From NCBI GenBank assembly GCA_017442265.1, contig JAFSAC010000054.1, positions 1 to 54,020 on the forward strand: a stretch of DNA of 54,020 bases, in the 5' to 3' direction. Shown here in pieces: positions 15,019-25,080 of this stretch. The notes below the pieces were generated by a model. The model saw only the letters and a list, made by a program, of their open reading frames with translations. It made no database searches and was not told the DNA's origin. The DNA is from Clostridia bacterium (GTDB lineage: Bacteria > Bacillota > Clostridia > Oscillospirales > Acutalibacteraceae). Positions within the stretch are counted from its first letter, which is position 1. Each line of letters opens with the position of its first letter. The translations under genes and the position numbers were made by a program.

Positions 15019-16755
15019 ATGTTAAAACGGTTTTTAGGGTATTACCGACCGCATAAGAAATTACTCGTCTTGGACCTTGGCGCCTCCTTTTTGGTGTCGC
15101 TGGTGGCGGTGCTGTACCCGATCATCACCCGGATGATGCTCAACGACCTTATCCCCAACCGCCGATACCGGGAGGTGGTGATCTATGCGCTCGGGCTTCT
15201 GGTGATCTATTTTATACGGATGTTACTTAACTTTTTCATCCAGTACCAGGGGCACATGATGGGCGTGCGGATGCAGGCACAGATGCGAAGCGAGATGTTT
15301 GCTCATCTGGAAAAGCTCCCCTTCTCCTTTTACGATAATCACGAAACCGGTAAAATTATGTCCCGGCTCACCAATGATCTTATGGACGTGAGCGAGCTGG
15401 CGCATCACGGTCCCGAAACGGTGATCATTTCTTCCATTTCGGTTATTATCTCTTTTGCGTATCTTTCCACCATTCACTGGGGGCTGGCGCTGATTGTGTT
15501 CGCCTGCGTTCCTTTTTTGGTGGTGGTGTCGCTGTTCACCCGCAAACGGATGCGCAAAGCGTTTCAGGAAAGCCGGCAGGCGGTCGCTCAGATCAATGCG
15601 GCGGTGGAAAGCAGTGTTTCCGGTATTCGGGTGACCAAAGCGTTTGTGAACGCCGATAAGGAAATGGAAAAATTTGAGGAAGGAAACGATGCCTTTCGGG
15701 AAGCGAAACGGGATGCCTACCGGGCCATGGGTCATTTCCATTCCGCCACCACCTTCGTGACCGATATTTTCAACGTGGTCATTCTGATCGCCGGCGGTCT
15801 GTTCCTGTATAACGGCAGTATCAACTTTGCGGATTACTCCGCCTTTGTGGTATCCATTAACCTGTTTTTGGGGCCGATCAACACCCTCATCCGCTTTATG
15901 GAGCAGTTCCAGAACGGCGCTGCCGGGTTTGAGCGGTTTGTGGAGGTGATGGACACCCCGCCTGAAGCGGAAAGCCCCGAAGCGAAATCGGTCGGGCGGC
16001 TTCAGGGGGATATCGAGTTTCAAAACGTCACCTTCGGCTACGGCTCGGAGGATGAGGTGCTTAAAAATCTCTCGCTTGCGATCGCGCCGGGCAAAACCTT
16101 TGCGCTGGTGGGTCCGTCCGGCGGCGGTAAAACCACCATTTGTCATCTTATCCCCCATTTTTACGATATCCGTTCCGGCCGGATCACGGTGGACGGACAC
16201 GATATTTTCGATCTGCGCCGGGATGATCTGCGCCGCAACATCGGTATCGTTCAGCAGGACGTGTACCTGTTTAATGCCTCTATCCGGGAAAACATTCTGT
16301 ACGGTCGCCCGGATGCGACCGAGGAGGAGATGGTGGAGGCGGCTCGCCGTGCCAACATTCACGAGTATGTCAGCTCCCTGCCTGAGGGGTATGATACGGT
16401 GATCGGGGAACGTGGGGTGCGGCTGTCCGGCGGACAGAAGCAACGGCTGTGCATCGCCCGGGTGTTTTTGAAGGACCCGCCGATCCTGATTCTGGATGAG
16501 GCGACCTCTGCCCTGGACAATGCCACCGAGTTTCTTATCCAGCAGGCGCTGGACGAGCTGTGCCGTGGGCGCACCACCCTGGTGGTGGCGCATCGGCTGT
16601 CCACCATTAAGAATGCCGACCGTATTGCGGTGATTGCCGACGGGCGGATCACCGAAGAGGGGGATCATCACACCCTGCTTCAAAATAACGGATTGTACGC
16701 TGAACTGTACCGACAGCAGTTCCGGGAGGACGAAACCCCGGAGAATGGATACTGA
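15019..16755 (+). CDS. ABC exporter with fused membrane and ATPase domains
   Basis: This 578 aa half-transporter of the MsbA/multidrug-lipid exporter type probably acts as a homodimer in the membrane. Six membrane helices occupy about 15-300, followed by an ATPase domain with Walker A GPSGGGKT (about 365-372), signature LSGGQKQR (about 469-476), Walker B ILILDEATS (about 489-497) and the H-loop in VVAHRLS. The substrate cannot be told. The ATG at 15019 follows AAAGAAGGA. It is a single-gene unit between its own promoter and a terminator, placed between rplL and the S10 operon where rpoB-rpoC and the str operon would be expected. Confidence 0.93.
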   Translation: MLKRFLGYYRPHKKLLVLDLGASFLVSLVAVLYPIITRMMLNDLIPNRRYREVVIYALGLLVIYFIRMLLNFFIQYQGHMMGVRMQAQMRSEMFAHLEKLPFSFYDNHETGKIMSRLTNDLMDVSELAHHGPETVIISSISVIISFAYLSTIHWGLALIVFACVPFLVVVSLFTRKRMRKAFQESRQAVAQINAAVESSVSGIRVTKAFVNADKEMEKFEEGNDAFREAKRDAYRAMGHFHSATTFVTDIFNVVILIAGGLFLYNGSINFADYSAFVVSINLFLGPINTLIRFMEQFQNGAAGFERFVEVMDTPPEAESPEAKSVGRLQGDIEFQNVTFGYGSEDEVLKNLSLAIAPGKTFALVGPSGGGKTTICHLIPHFYDIRSGRITVDGHDIFDLRRDDLRRNIGIVQQDVYLFNASIRENILYGRPDATEEEMVEAARRANIHEYVSSLPEGYDTVIGERGVRLSGGQKQRLCIARVFLKDPPILILDEATSALDNATEFLIQQALDELCRGRTTLVVAHRLSTIKNADRIAVIADGRITEEGDHHTLLQNNGLYAELYRQQFREDETPENGY

Positions 16756-16760
16756 TTTAA

Positions 16761-16791
16761 AAACTCCCCGCCACCGGCGGGGAGTTTTTTT
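16761..16791 (+). terminator. Intrinsic terminator after ABC transporter
   Basis: An 11-bp stem (16762-16772 with 16776-16786) with loop ACC and a run of T. Confidence 0.95.
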
Positions 16792-16957
16792 GCGGGCGAT
16801 TGGCGATTCGCCCCTGCACAGGGAAAAAGCCGGTGGAAAAATTGTCCGGTTTTTCATCAAAATTGACCGGCTTTTCTTAAAAATTGTGGCGATGCAGATA
16901 AAAAATCACAATATGTGGTGTGACCGAAAAAATTTTTTAAAAAAAGCAAAAAAATGC

Positions 16958-16989
16958 TTGCAATTCAAGGATTTTTATTGTATTATAAT
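16958..16989 (+). promoter_or_regulatory. Promoter of the S10-spc-alpha ribosomal operon
   Basis: TTGCAA (16958-16963) lies 17 bases before TATTAT (16981-16986), overlapping a perfect TATAAT at 16984-16989. The surrounding DNA is AT-rich. No other strong promoter was seen before rpsJ. Transcription would start near 16996 and leave a leader of about 330 nt. Confidence 0.75.
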
Positions 16990-16995
16990 TGGGCG

Positions 16996-17328
16996 TGTCT
17001 AAGAAAAGGGGGTAGTTTGCCCTTTTTTCAGGCGCAGACTGCACGATATGCGATGACGCGGGAGGTTGCGGCTGTGAGCCGGTTTTTCCGCCGAGTATGT
17101 CCGATTTTAAACCGGGCGACAAGAAATACTGTGACAGTGAAACGGCAAGGGCCACGCTCCCCAACGGCGTGTAAACCCGCTTGCGATGCCGCTTTGCGTG
17201 TAGCAGGACGCTTGAACCGAATCCGGACGCAGTTTGTCCGGTTTTTTAACGGCCGGGAAAGAAACACCCGGCGGTGTGTACGGTTTTAGCGTCGCCCGCC
17301 AACTAACATTATTAAGGAGGCGTTTTTA
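16996..17328 (+). promoter_or_regulatory. Long 5' leader of rpsJ operon with terminator-like hairpins
   Basis: No gene is visible between the ABC transporter terminator and rpsJ. The stretch 16792-16957 is AT-rich with nothing recognisable. The leader from about 16996 holds two terminator-like hairpins: one near the 5' end (17004-17010 with 17020-17026, then T), the other at 17220-17247. Between them is a GC-richer, probably structured stretch. No known riboswitch or T-box was recognised. A ribosomal protein target is likely by position only. Confidence 0.55.
17220..17247 (+). terminator. Terminator-like hairpin in rpsJ leader
   Basis: CCGGAC (17223-17228) pairs with GTCCGG (17236-17241), extended by A-T pairs, and is followed by six T. 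It lies 82 bases before rpsJ with no gene before it, so it may be a conditional attenuator. Confidence 0.65.
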
Positions 17329-17640
17329 GTGGCAGTCAAAGAAAAAATTCGTATTCGCATCAAGGGTTATGATCACCAGTTGGTGGATCAGGCGGCTGAA
17401 AAGATCGTGGAGACCGCGCGTCGTACCGGCGCTCGCGTGTCCGGTCCGGTGCCGCTGCCGACCGAAAAAGAGGTGGTCACCATTCTGCGCGCGGTGCACA
17501 AGTACAAGGATTCCCGTGAGCAGTTTGAAACCCGCACCCACAAGCGTCTGATCGACATCCTCAGACCGTCCAACAAGACCGTTGAGGCCTTAACCGGCCT
17601 TGAACTCCCCGCCGGCGTGGAAATCGAAATCAAGCTGTAA
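17329..17640 (+). CDS. rpsJ: 30S ribosomal protein S10
   Basis: Small-subunit head protein that also acts as the antitermination factor NusE. The 103 aa sequence [40 protein letters not shown] is diagnostic, followed by [17 protein letters not shown]. It uses a GTG start at 17329, with AAGGAGG nine bases upstream. It opens the S10 operon; rpsL, rpsG, fusA and tuf, which often precede it, are not present in the window. Confidence 0.98.
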   Translation: MAVKEKIRIRIKGYDHQLVDQAAEKIVETARRTGARVSGPVPLPTEKEVVTILRAVHKYKDSREQFETRTHKRLIDILRPSNKTVEALTGLELPAGVEIEIKL

Positions 17641-17778
17641 TCGGCTTGACACCACGAAAGCGAGGTCATGTTGACCGAAATCGAAGAAGCGTTGCCCCGG
17701 GAACTCCGCCTGTCGGAAAGCCACGGTACAGCGTGAAAACGATCAAGGCCAACCAATAACCAAAGGAGGTATACCATT

Positions 17779-18423
17779 ATGCAAAAAGGAATCATCGGAA
17801 AGAAGATGGGCATGACCCAGATCTTCGATGAGAAGGGCAACGTCGTGCCGGTTACCGTCATTGAGGCGGGTCCGTGTGTGGTTGTCCAGAAGAAGACCGT
17901 CGAGAACGACGGCTACGCTGCAGTGCAGTACGGCTTCGGCGATCTGCCGCTCAAGCAGACCAAGAAGCCGATCAAGGGTCATTTCGACAAGGCGGACGTC
18001 GCCCCGAAACGCACCCTGCGTGAGTTCCGCTTCGACAACATCGACGACGTCAACGTCGGCGACGTGGTGAAGGCGGACGTGTTTGCTGCCGGCGATCACG
18101 TGGACGTGGTCGGCACCAGCAAAGGTAAGGGCTACGCCGGCGTTATTAAGCGCTGGAATCATCGTCGCCTGAAGGAATCCCACGGCACCGGTCCGGTGGC
18201 GCGGCATGCCGGTTCTCTCGGCGCCTGCTCCTCCCCCTCCCGCGTGTACAAAGGGATGAAGGGCGCCGGTCATCTGGGCGCCGAGCGTGTGACCGTTCAG
18301 AATCTCCTGATCGTGAAGGTCGACGCGGAAAACAACCTGATCGCGGTTCGCGGTGCCGTTCCCGGCCCCAACGGCGGCGTTGTGATGCTTTCTGACACCG
18401 TCAAGAAAGCCGTTAAAGGCTGA
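17779..18423 (+). CDS. rplC: 50S ribosomal protein L3
   Basis: Early assembly protein near the peptidyl-transferase centre, 214 aa. Visible motifs are [33 protein letters not shown] at the start and [25 protein letters not shown] with the glycine-rich loop that reaches into the 23S core. AAAGGAGGT precedes the ATG. A 138-base gap after rpsJ holds a small palindrome (GGTCATGTTGACC, 17664-17676) and is longer than other gaps of the operon. Confidence 0.98.
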   Translation: MQKGIIGKKMGMTQIFDEKGNVVPVTVIEAGPCVVVQKKTVENDGYAAVQYGFGDLPLKQTKKPIKGHFDKADVAPKRTLREFRFDNIDDVNVGDVVKADVFAAGDHVDVVGTSKGKGYAGVIKRWNHRRLKESHGTGPVARHAGSLGACSSPSRVYKGMKGAGHLGAERVTVQNLLIVKVDAENNLIAVRGAVPGPNGGVVMLSDTVKKAVKG

Positions 18424-18437
18424 GAGGAGGATTTCGT

Positions 18438-19061
18438 ATGCCTACTGTAAAGACTTACAATATGCTCGGTGAAGAAACCGGCAAGATCAAACTGGATAAA
18501 GACATCTTTGGCATCGAACCCAACACTGCCGTGATGCACAGCGCCGTGGTCAACTACTTGGCCAACCAGCGCCAGGGTACCCAGTCCACCAAGACCCGCA
18601 CCGAGGTGCGTGGCGGCGGCAAGAAGCCGTGGAGACAGAAGGGTACCGGTCATGCGAGACAGGGTTCCACCCGTGCTCCGCAGTGGACCCACGGTGGCGT
18701 AGCGCTCGGTCCGAAGCCGCGTTCCTACAACTACGTGCTGCCCAAGAAGATGCGCCGTCTGGCTCTCAAATCCGCTCTGTCCTCGAAGGTGGCGGATAAG
18801 GAGCTGCTGGTGCTGGATGAGATCACCCTGGATTCGATCAAGACCAAGGCGATCGCTGATATGCTCAAAGCGCTGAAGGCCGACCGCAAGGTGCTGCTGG
18901 TGCTGCCGGAGAAGAACGACACCGTCATCCTCTCCGCCCGCAACATCCCCGGCGTCAAAACCGCGTTGGTCAATACGCTGAACACCTATGACATCCTGAA
19001 CGCTGATAAGTTCATCGTGCTGAAGGATGCCGTTGCACAGATTGAGGAGGTATACAGATGA
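18438..19061 (+). CDS. rplD: 50S ribosomal protein L4
   Basis: L4 lines the peptide exit tunnel and in some bacteria represses the S10 operon. In 207 aa it shows the tunnel loop region [23 protein letters not shown], followed by [18 protein letters not shown] and the Rossmann-like C-terminal half ending [33 protein letters not shown] precedes the ATG. Its end overlaps the rplW start (ATGA). Confidence 0.98.
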   Translation: MPTVKTYNMLGEETGKIKLDKDIFGIEPNTAVMHSAVVNYLANQRQGTQSTKTRTEVRGGGKKPWRQKGTGHARQGSTRAPQWTHGGVALGPKPRSYNYVLPKKMRRLALKSALSSKVADKELLVLDEITLDSIKTKAIADMLKALKADRKVLLVLPEKNDTVILSARNIPGVKTALVNTLNTYDILNADKFIVLKDAVAQIEEVYR

Positions 19062-19351
19062 TGAACGCTCGTGACATCATTCTGGCTCCGGTAATCACCG
19101 AGAAAGCCGTCTCCGTCCTGCCGGAGAAAAAGTACACCTTTAAGGTGAAGAAAGATGCGAACAAGATCGCGATCGCGCAGGCGGTGGAAGAGATCTTCGG
19201 TGTCAAGGTCAAGAAGGTCAACACCATCAGCATGAAGGGTCATCTGCGCCGCATGGGCCGGAACGAGGGTTATACCTCCGACTGGAAAAAAGCGGTGGTT
19301 ACCCTGACTGAGGATTCCAAGACCATCGACTTCTTCGACGGCCTGTTCTAA
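19058..19351 (+). CDS. rplW: 50S ribosomal protein L23
   Basis: L23 sits at the tunnel exit and is the docking site for trigger factor and SRP. The 97 aa sequence includes [27 protein letters not shown] and [17 protein letters not shown]. Two adjacent ATG codons (19058 and 19061) are possible starts; the first overlaps the rplD stop and lies seven bases after GAGGAGG. It is followed by an unusually long gap of 118 bases before rplB. Confidence 0.97.
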   Translation: MMNARDIILAPVITEKAVSVLPEKKYTFKVKKDANKIAIAQAVEEIFGVKVKKVNTISMKGHLRRMGRNEGYTSDWKKAVVTLTEDSKTIDFFDGLF

Positions 19352-19469
19352 TTAGGAATAGGAAAGAAGATCAAGCGGGATCTGCCCCGCAAGGCAACGT
19401 ATGGGACGCGCCGGATCACGTATCCGTTGACGCGGGCCCGCAAAGCCAAGTAAAGGAGAGAATTTCGCC

Positions 19470-20300
19470 ATGGCTATTAAATTGTACAAGCCGACGACCC
19501 CCGGCCACCGCGGTATGTCCGTTATCGACTACAGCGGTCTGTCCAAGGTCGAGCCGGAGAAGAGCTTGCTCGCTCCGCTGAACAAAAAAGCCGGCCGTAA
19601 CAGCTACGGCCGCATCACCGTCCGTCATCGTGGCGGCGGCAACCGCCGGAAGTACCGCATCATTGATTTCAAGCGCGGTAACGCCGGTGTGGAGGGTACT
19701 GTGATGACCCTCGAGTACGATCCGAACCGTACCGCCAACATTGCGTTGGTGCAGTACGCTGACGGCGAGAAGCGCTACATCGTCGCCCCGGTCGGCCTGA
19801 AGGTCGGCGACAAGGTGGTGGCGGGTGCCGAAGCGGACATCCGTCCGGGCAACGCGCTGCCGCTGGCTAACATCCCGACCGGTACCTTCATCCACAACGT
19901 GGAGCTGTATCCGGGCAAGGGCGCTCAGCTCGCCCGTGCCGCCGGCGCTATGGCTCAGCTCATGGGTAAGGAAGGCGCGCTCGCTATGGTGCGTCTGCCC
20001 TCCGGCGAGATGCGGTACGTTCCGATGAACTGCATGGCCACCATCGGCCAGGTCGGCAACCTCGACCACGCGAACCAGAAGATCGGTAAGGCCGGTCGTA
20101 AGCGCCACATGGGTTGGCGTCCGCAGGTCCGCGGTTCGGTCATGAACCCCTGTGATCACCCGCACGGCGGTGGTGAGGGCAAGTCCCCCATCGGTCGTCC
20201 CGGCCCGGTCACCCCGTGGGGCAAGCCGGCTCTCGGTTATAAAACCCGTAAGACTCACAACCGCTCTGATCAGTTTATTGTCAAGCGGCGCGATAAGTAA
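19470..20300 (+). CDS. rplB: 50S ribosomal protein L2
   Basis: L2 is needed for subunit association and peptidyl-transferase activity. The 276 aa protein shows [15 protein letters not shown] at the start, [22 protein letters not shown], and the conserved C-terminal segment [23 protein letters not shown] with its essential histidine. Length is normal. AAAGGAGAG precedes the ATG. The upstream gap (19352-19469) is GC-rich and may fold, but no known element was recognised. Confidence 0.98.
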   Translation: MAIKLYKPTTPGHRGMSVIDYSGLSKVEPEKSLLAPLNKKAGRNSYGRITVRHRGGGNRRKYRIIDFKRGNAGVEGTVMTLEYDPNRTANIALVQYADGEKRYIVAPVGLKVGDKVVAGAEADIRPGNALPLANIPTGTFIHNVELYPGKGAQLARAAGAMAQLMGKEGALAMVRLPSGEMRYVPMNCMATIGQVGNLDHANQKIGKAGRKRHMGWRPQVRGSVMNPCDHPHGGGEGKSPIGRPGPVTPWGKPALGYKTRKTHNRSDQFIVKRRDK

Positions 20301-20320
20301 GCGAAAGGAGATCGAGATTT

Positions 20321-20593
20321 ATGAGTAGAAGCGTAAAGAAGGGTCCTTTCGTCCAGCCCGTCTTGATGAAACGGATTCAGGAGATGAACGCCGCCGGCGA
20401 AAAACGCATCCTGAAGACCTGGAGCCGTGCCTCCACCATCTTCCCGGATTTCGTCGGTCACACGATTGCTGTACACGACGGCCGCAAGCACGTTCCGGTG
20501 TATATCACCGAGGACATGGTCGGCCACAAACTGGGTGAGTTTGCTCCCACGCGCACCTTCAAGGGCCATGTGGGTTCCAAGACCACCGGCTGA
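20321..20593 (+). CDS. rpsS: 30S ribosomal protein S19
   Basis: Head protein of the small subunit contacting S13 and the A-site region. The 90 aa sequence [65 protein letters not shown] is fully typical. AAAGGAG precedes the ATG. It lies 20 bases after rplB and 22 bases before rplV. Confidence 0.98.
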   Translation: MSRSVKKGPFVQPVLMKRIQEMNAAGEKRILKTWSRASTIFPDFVGHTIAVHDGRKHVPVYITEDMVGHKLGEFAPTRTFKGHVGSKTTG

Positions 20594-20615
20594 TGAAGGA
20601 AAGGAGAGAAACAGC

Positions 20616-20948
20616 ATGGAAGCAAGGGCACAAGCTACGTATGTGCGCATTTCCCCTCGCAAAGTGAAGATCGTTCTCGACCTTATCCGGAATAAGCCGG
20701 TCGACGAGGCGATGGCGATTGTTAAATTCACCCCCAAGGCCGCCTGTGAGCCGATTGCAAAGCTGCTCAAGTCTGCCGCCGCCAACGCGGAAATCAAGAA
20801 TCTCAGCCGCGATGCGCTGTATGTTTCGGAATGCTTTGTCTGCCCGGGCCCGATCATGAAACGGATCCGCCCGCGTGCGCAGGGCCGCGCCTATCGCATT
20901 GAGAAGAGAACTTCGCACATCACCGTTGTGCTGAAGGAAAAGGAATAA
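20616..20948 (+). CDS. rplV: 50S ribosomal protein L22
   Basis: L22 spans the exit tunnel wall. The 110 aa protein starts [32 protein letters not shown]. Its long hairpin loop region [29 protein letters not shown] is conserved. The ATG at 20616 follows AAAGGAGAG. The reading frame is open farther upstream, but that part overlaps rpsS and has no homology to L22. Confidence 0.98.
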   Translation: MEARAQATYVRISPRKVKIVLDLIRNKPVDEAMAIVKFTPKAACEPIAKLLKSAAANAEIKNLSRDALYVSECFVCPGPIMKRIRPRAQGRAYRIEKRTSHITVVLKEKE

Positions 20949-20966
20949 GCGAGGAGGAGGTACACT

Positions 20967-21632
20967 ATGGGACAGAAGGTTAATCCCCACGGCCTGCGTG
21001 TCGGAATCATCAAAAACTGGGATTCCCGCTGGTTCGTGAAAGATAAGGATTTCGGCGACACTCTGGTGTCCGACTATAACCTGCGGAAATATCTGAAAAA
21101 GACTCTGTTTGCCGCCGGTGTTTCGAAGATCGAGATCGAACGGGATGCGGCCCGCGTGCGGGTGAACATCCATTGTGCTAAGCCGGGCATCGTCATCGGC
21201 AAGGGCGGTGCGGAGATCGAAAAGCTCCGCCTGACCTGCGAGAAGATGCTGGGCAAGACCACCCTGCTGAACATCGTTGAGGTGAAGAACCCCGACGTGG
21301 ACGCGCAGCTGGTCGCAGAAAACATCGCTCAGCAGCTGGAGAAGCGTATTTCCTTCCGCCGCGCGATGAAGCAGGCCATTGGCCGTGCTATGAAGATCGG
21401 TGCCAAGGGTGTTAAGACCCAGGTTTCCGGCCGTCTGGGCGGTGCGGAAATTGCGCGTACCGAGCAGTACCATGAAGGCACCATTCCGCTGCAGACGCTG
21501 CGTGCCGACATTGATTACGGCTTCGCGGAAGCCAACACCACCTACGGTCGGATCGGCGTGAAGGTCTGGATCTACCGCGGTGAGGTGCTGGCCGGTGCCG
21601 CCAAGCCCCGTCGTGAAGGAGGCCGGAAGTAA
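20967..21632 (+). CDS. rpsC: 30S ribosomal protein S3
   Basis: S3 helps form the mRNA entry pore and has helicase-related activity. The 221 aa protein has [23 protein letters not shown] at the start and a KH domain with [15 protein letters not shown]. The C-terminal domain contains [42 protein letters not shown] lies just before the ATG. The stop overlaps the rplP start by one base. Confidence 0.98.
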   Translation: MGQKVNPHGLRVGIIKNWDSRWFVKDKDFGDTLVSDYNLRKYLKKTLFAAGVSKIEIERDAARVRVNIHCAKPGIVIGKGGAEIEKLRLTCEKMLGKTTLLNIVEVKNPDVDAQLVAENIAQQLEKRISFRRAMKQAIGRAMKIGAKGVKTQVSGRLGGAEIARTEQYHEGTIPLQTLRADIDYGFAEANTTYGRIGVKVWIYRGEVLAGAAKPRREGGRK

Positions 21633-22057
21633 TGCTGTTACCGAAGAGAGTTAAATATCGCCGCGTACACAGAGGCCGCCTGACCGGTAAGGCCTACCGC
21701 GGCAACAAAGTCACCTACGGTGAGTTTGGTCTGCAGGCCACCGAACCGGCGTGGATCACCTCCCGCCAGATCGAGGCCGCCCGTATCGCCATGACCCGTT
21801 ATATCAAGCGTGGCGGTCAGGTTTGGATCAAGATTTTCCCCGATAAGCCGGTTACTGAAAAGCCGGCGGAGACCCGCATGGGTTCCGGTAAAGGTTCGCC
21901 GGAATACTGGGTAGCGGTCGTAAAGCCGGGCCGTGTCATGTTTGAGATCGCCGGCGTCGACAAGGAAGTCGCGCGCGAAGCGCTGCGTCTTGCCGCTAAT
22001 AAGCTGCCCATCAAATGCAAATTCGTGACCAAGGAAGAAACGGACGGTGAGCAGTAA
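21632..22057 (+). CDS. rplP: 50S ribosomal protein L16
   Basis: L16 helps position A-site tRNA. The 141 aa sequence [36 protein letters not shown] and [25 protein letters not shown] is diagnostic. It is coupled to rpsC by a TAATG overlap and to rpmC by the same arrangement. Confidence 0.98.
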   Translation: MLLPKRVKYRRVHRGRLTGKAYRGNKVTYGEFGLQATEPAWITSRQIEAARIAMTRYIKRGGQVWIKIFPDKPVTEKPAETRMGSGKGSPEYWVAVVKPGRVMFEIAGVDKEVAREALRLAANKLPIKCKFVTKEETDGEQ

Positions 22058-22266
22058 TGAAAGCAACCGAAATTGCAAAGATCAGAGAACTGACTGACGC
22101 GGAACTGGTCAAGCGGCTCGATGACCTGAAAAAAGAACTGTTCAATCTGCGATTCCAGCATGCGGTCAATCAGCTCGATAATCCGATGCGCCTGAAGGCC
22201 GTGAAGAAAGAAATCGCCATCGTGAAAACGATCATGCGCGAGAACGAACTCAAAGCGAAGGCGTAA
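22057..22266 (+). CDS. rpmC: 50S ribosomal protein L29
   Basis: Small two-helix protein near the tunnel exit, 69 aa, with the signature ELVKRLDDLKKELFNLRFQHAVNQLDNPMRLKAVKKEIAIVKTI. It starts on the last base of the rplP stop codon. Next is rpsQ after 21 bases. Confidence 0.97.
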   Translation: MKATEIAKIRELTDAELVKRLDDLKKELFNLRFQHAVNQLDNPMRLKAVKKEIAIVKTIMRENELKAKA

Positions 22267-22287
22267 GACGGTAAGGAGGAGTAAACT

Positions 22288-22545
22288 GTGAGCGAACGGA
22301 ATCTTAGAAAGACCCGTACCGGCATCGTTGTCAGCGACAAAATGGACAAAACCATCGTCGTGGCGATTGAGGACAATGTCCGCCATCCGCTGTACAAGAA
22401 GATCATCAAACGCACCGTCCGGCTGAAGGCCCATGACGAGGCGAATGAGTGCCGCATCGGGGATAAGGTCGAGGTCATGGAGACCCGCCCGTTGTCCAAA
22501 GATAAGCACTGGAGACTGACCAGAGTAATCGAGAAGGCAAAATAA
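22288..22545 (+). CDS. rpsQ: 30S ribosomal protein S17
   Basis: Primary 16S-binding protein, 85 aa. It has [37 protein letters not shown] and [26 protein letters not shown]. It uses a GTG start, eight bases after AAGGAGGA. A 72-base gap follows before rplN. Confidence 0.97.
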   Translation: MSERNLRKTRTGIVVSDKMDKTIVVAIEDNVRHPLYKKIIKRTVRLKAHDEANECRIGDKVEVMETRPLSKDKHWRLTRVIEKAK

Positions 22546-22617
22546 TGTCGGTGTGTCCCGTTCCCCTGTTGAAGGCAGGGAGAAGGACGGGGATACAATC
22601 CGGAAGGAGGAACTACT

Positions 22618-22986
22618 GTGGTACAACAGCAAACCTACCTCAAAGTGGCCGACAACACCGGCGCGAAGGAGCTTATGTGCATCCGCGTTCTCGGTGGGTC
22701 CGGTCGGAGGTATGCGAATATCGGCGACGTCGTGGTTGCTTCGGTTAAAAAAGCAGCACCCGGCGGCGTTGTGAAAAAGGGCGAGGTCGTGAAAGCGGTC
22801 ATCGTCCGCTCGGTGAAGGGTGTCCGCCGTGAGGACGGAACCTACATCCGTTTTGATGAAAATGCTGCGGTTATTATCCGCGACGACAAGAGCCCCAGAG
22901 GTACCCGTATCTTTGGGCCGGTGGCGAGAGAGCTCAGAGAAAAGGATTACCTGAAGATCCTGAGCTTGGCCCCCGAAGTGCTGTAA
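22618..22986 (+). CDS. rplN: 50S ribosomal protein L14
   Basis: L14 makes intersubunit bridges. The 122 aa protein has [50 protein letters not shown] and the motif [15 protein letters not shown] at the end. GTG start after CGGAAGGAGGAACTACT. Normal length. Confidence 0.98.
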   Translation: MVQQQTYLKVADNTGAKELMCIRVLGGSGRRYANIGDVVVASVKKAAPGGVVKKGEVVKAVIVRSVKGVRREDGTYIRFDENAAVIIRDDKSPRGTRIFGPVARELREKDYLKILSLAPEVL

Positions 22987-22999
22987 GGAGGTGTCGAAA

Positions 23000-23320
23000 T
23001 TGAGTAGCAAACTGCATGTGAAAAAGGACGATACCGTCAAGATCATCAGCGGTGACGACCGTGGCAAGACCGGTAAGGTCCTCGAGGTCAGCCCGAAAGA
23101 GGGTAAGATCATCGTCGAAGGTCTCAACCTGGTGAAAAAGCACGTCAAACCCCGTAAAATGGGTGATCAGGGCGGCATCGTAGAGGCGGAAAGCGCTATC
23201 TACGCCAGCAAGGTGCAGGTCGTTTGTCCGTCCTGCAAGAAGGCGACCCGTGTGGGTCATACCATCCTGAAGGATGGCAAAAAACAGCGCGTCTGCAAGC
23301 ATTGCGGCGAAGAGCTGTAA
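23000..23320 (+). CDS. rplX: 50S ribosomal protein L24
   Basis: Assembly initiator with a KOW fold. The 106 aa protein shows [44 protein letters not shown]. It also has a C-terminal [28 protein letters not shown] with two CxxC pairs, a zinc-ribbon-like extension seen in many Firmicutes. I chose TTG at 23000, eight bases after AAGGAGG (22985-22991); an in-frame GTG at 22991 overlaps that ribosome site. Confidence 0.95.
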   Translation: MSSKLHVKKDDTVKIISGDDRGKTGKVLEVSPKEGKIIVEGLNLVKKHVKPRKMGDQGGIVEAESAIYASKVQVVCPSCKKATRVGHTILKDGKKQRVCKHCGEEL

Positions 23321-23337
23321 GAGGAGGGTGTAACGAA

Positions 23338-23877
23338 ATGGCTAGATTAAAAGAATACTACGTCAAAGAGGTTGCTCCCGCCTTGATGAAGAAGTTCGGC
23401 TACAAGAGCGTGATGCAGATCCCGAAGCTGGATAAGATCGTGATCAACGTGACCTGCGGCGAAGCCCGTGACAACGCGAAGATCATCGACGGCATCATGG
23501 CCGACCTGTCGGCGATCACCGGTCAGCGTCCGGTGGTGTGCAAAGCCCGTAAGTCGGTGGCGAACTTCAAGCTGCGCGAGGGCATGAACCTCGGCGCGAA
23601 GGTCACCCTGCGCGGTGAGCGTATGTACGAGTTCCTGGACCGCTTCTTCAACGTAGCGCTGCCCCGCGTGCGCGACTTCCGTGGTATCAACCCGAACGCG
23701 TTCGACGGCCGTGGCAACTACAACATGGGTCTGAAGGAACAGCTGATCTTCCCGGAGATCGTGTATGACAAGATCGACGCGGTGCGCGGTATGGACATCT
23801 GCTTTGTCACTACTGCTACCAACGACGAAGAAGCGCGTGAGCTGCTCACTCTGATGGGCGCTCCGTTCGCAAGATAA
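23338..23877 (+). CDS. rplE: 50S ribosomal protein L5
   Basis: L5 binds 5S rRNA and the P-site tRNA elbow. The 179 aa protein begins [37 protein letters not shown] and contains [32 protein letters not shown] and [29 protein letters not shown]. Start at the ATG after GAGGAGGGTG; the open frame upstream belongs to another frame of rplX. Confidence 0.98.
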   Translation: MARLKEYYVKEVAPALMKKFGYKSVMQIPKLDKIVINVTCGEARDNAKIIDGIMADLSAITGQRPVVCKARKSVANFKLREGMNLGAKVTLRGERMYEFLDRFFNVALPRVRDFRGINPNAFDGRGNYNMGLKEQLIFPEIVYDKIDAVRGMDICFVTTATNDEEARELLTLMGAPFAR

Positions 23878-23890
23878 GGAGGAGATACCT

Positions 23891-24076
23891 ATGGCGAAAA
23901 CATCCATGAAGATCAAACAGCAGCGGACGCCGAAGTACTCCACCCGGGCATACAACCGTTGCAAGATCTGCGGCCGGCCGCATGCGTACCTTCGTCGGTA
24001 CGGCATCTGCCGTATTTGCTTCAGAGAGCTTGCTTACAAAGGTGAGATCCCCGGCGTTAAGAAAGCCAGCTGGTAA
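23891..24076 (+). CDS. rpsN: 30S ribosomal protein S14, zinc-binding type
   Basis: Short 61 aa form of S14 with a zinc ribbon made by C24, C27, C40 and C43 ([20 protein letters not shown]) and the C-terminal [18 protein letters not shown]. The zinc form in the spc operon is typical of Gram-positive bacteria. It lies 13 bases after rplE. Confidence 0.97.
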   Translation: MAKTSMKIKQQRTPKYSTRAYNRCKICGRPHAYLRRYGICRICFRELAYKGEIPGVKKASW

Positions 24077-24097
24077 TAGCTAAAGGAGGTAGACGGA

Positions 24098-24499
24098 ATG
24101 CAAATCAGCGATACCATCGCCGACATGCTGACCCGAATCCGCAATGCGAATTCCGCTAAGCATGATACGGTGGATATCCCCGCTTCCAACATGAAGAAGG
24201 CTATTGCCCAGATTCTGGTGGACGAGGGATACGTTAAGAGTTTCCAGGTAATCGAAGACGGCAAGCAGGGCGTTATCCGCGTGACCCTGAAGTATCAGGG
24301 TCCGTCCCGCACGCAGGTCCTCAAGGGTCTGCGCCGCGTGTCCAAGCCCGGCCTGCGTATTTATTCCAGCAGCGAGGATATGCCGAAGGTCATGAAGGGC
24401 ATCGGCACCGCGATCGTTTCCACTTCCCGCGGGGTTATGACCGATAAGGCCGCCCGCAAGGCGAATGTTGGCGGCGAAGTGCTGGCATTCGTGTGGTAA
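24098..24499 (+). CDS. rpsH: 30S ribosomal protein S8
   Basis: S8 binds the central domain of 16S rRNA and in E. coli represses the spc operon. The 133 aa sequence [33 protein letters not shown] and the C-terminal [26 protein letters not shown] are diagnostic. TAAAGGAGGT precedes the ATG. Confidence 0.98.
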   Translation: MQISDTIADMLTRIRNANSAKHDTVDIPASNMKKAIAQILVDEGYVKSFQVIEDGKQGVIRVTLKYQGPSRTQVLKGLRRVSKPGLRIYSSSEDMPKVMKGIGTAIVSTSRGVMTDKAARKANVGGEVLAFVW

Positions 24500-24513
24500 G
24501 GGGGTAGAAAGAT

Positions 24514-25062
24514 ATGTCTCGTATTGGACGCAAAGAAATCATTCTCCCTGCCGGCGTTGAGGTCAAGTGTGACAATCAGCTGGTGACCGTGAAGGGCCCC
24601 AAGGGCACCCTGTCCCAGCCGGTTCACGCGAACATGACCATCGAAATCGAGGGCAACACCCTGCGGGTGGTTCGCCCCAACGATGAGAAAGAAAACCGTT
24701 CTCTGCACGGACTCACCCGTACCCTGATCAACAATATGGTGATCGGTGTGACCGAGGGCTTCAAAAAGGAGCTGGAGGTTAACGGTGTTGGTTACCGTGT
24801 GCAGAAGCAGGGCAAAAATCTGGTTATGAACCTGGGCTACAGCCATCAGGTGATCATGAGCGAGATCGACGGCATCACCATTGACGTGCCGGATCCGAAC
24901 CACATCGTGATTAACGGTATGGATAAGCAGCTGGTCGGCCAGTTCGCGGCGGAAGTCCGCGAGAAACGCCTGCCGGAGCCGTATAAGGGCAAAGGCATTA
25001 AATACGCCGATGAAGTCATCCGCCGTAAGGAAGGCAAGACCGGCGCTAAGGGTAAGAAGTAA
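24514..25062 (+). CDS. rplF: 50S ribosomal protein L6
   Basis: L6 lies near the factor-binding site. In 182 aa the two repeated domains are visible: [33 protein letters not shown] and a second ending [66 protein letters not shown] precedes the ATG. Confidence 0.98.
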   Translation: MSRIGRKEIILPAGVEVKCDNQLVTVKGPKGTLSQPVHANMTIEIEGNTLRVVRPNDEKENRSLHGLTRTLINNMVIGVTEGFKKELEVNGVGYRVQKQGKNLVMNLGYSHQVIMSEIDGITIDVPDPNHIVINGMDKQLVGQFAAEVREKRLPEPYKGKGIKYADEVIRRKEGKTGAKGKK

Positions 25063-25080
25063 AGGAGGAGTGAGTCTGTT

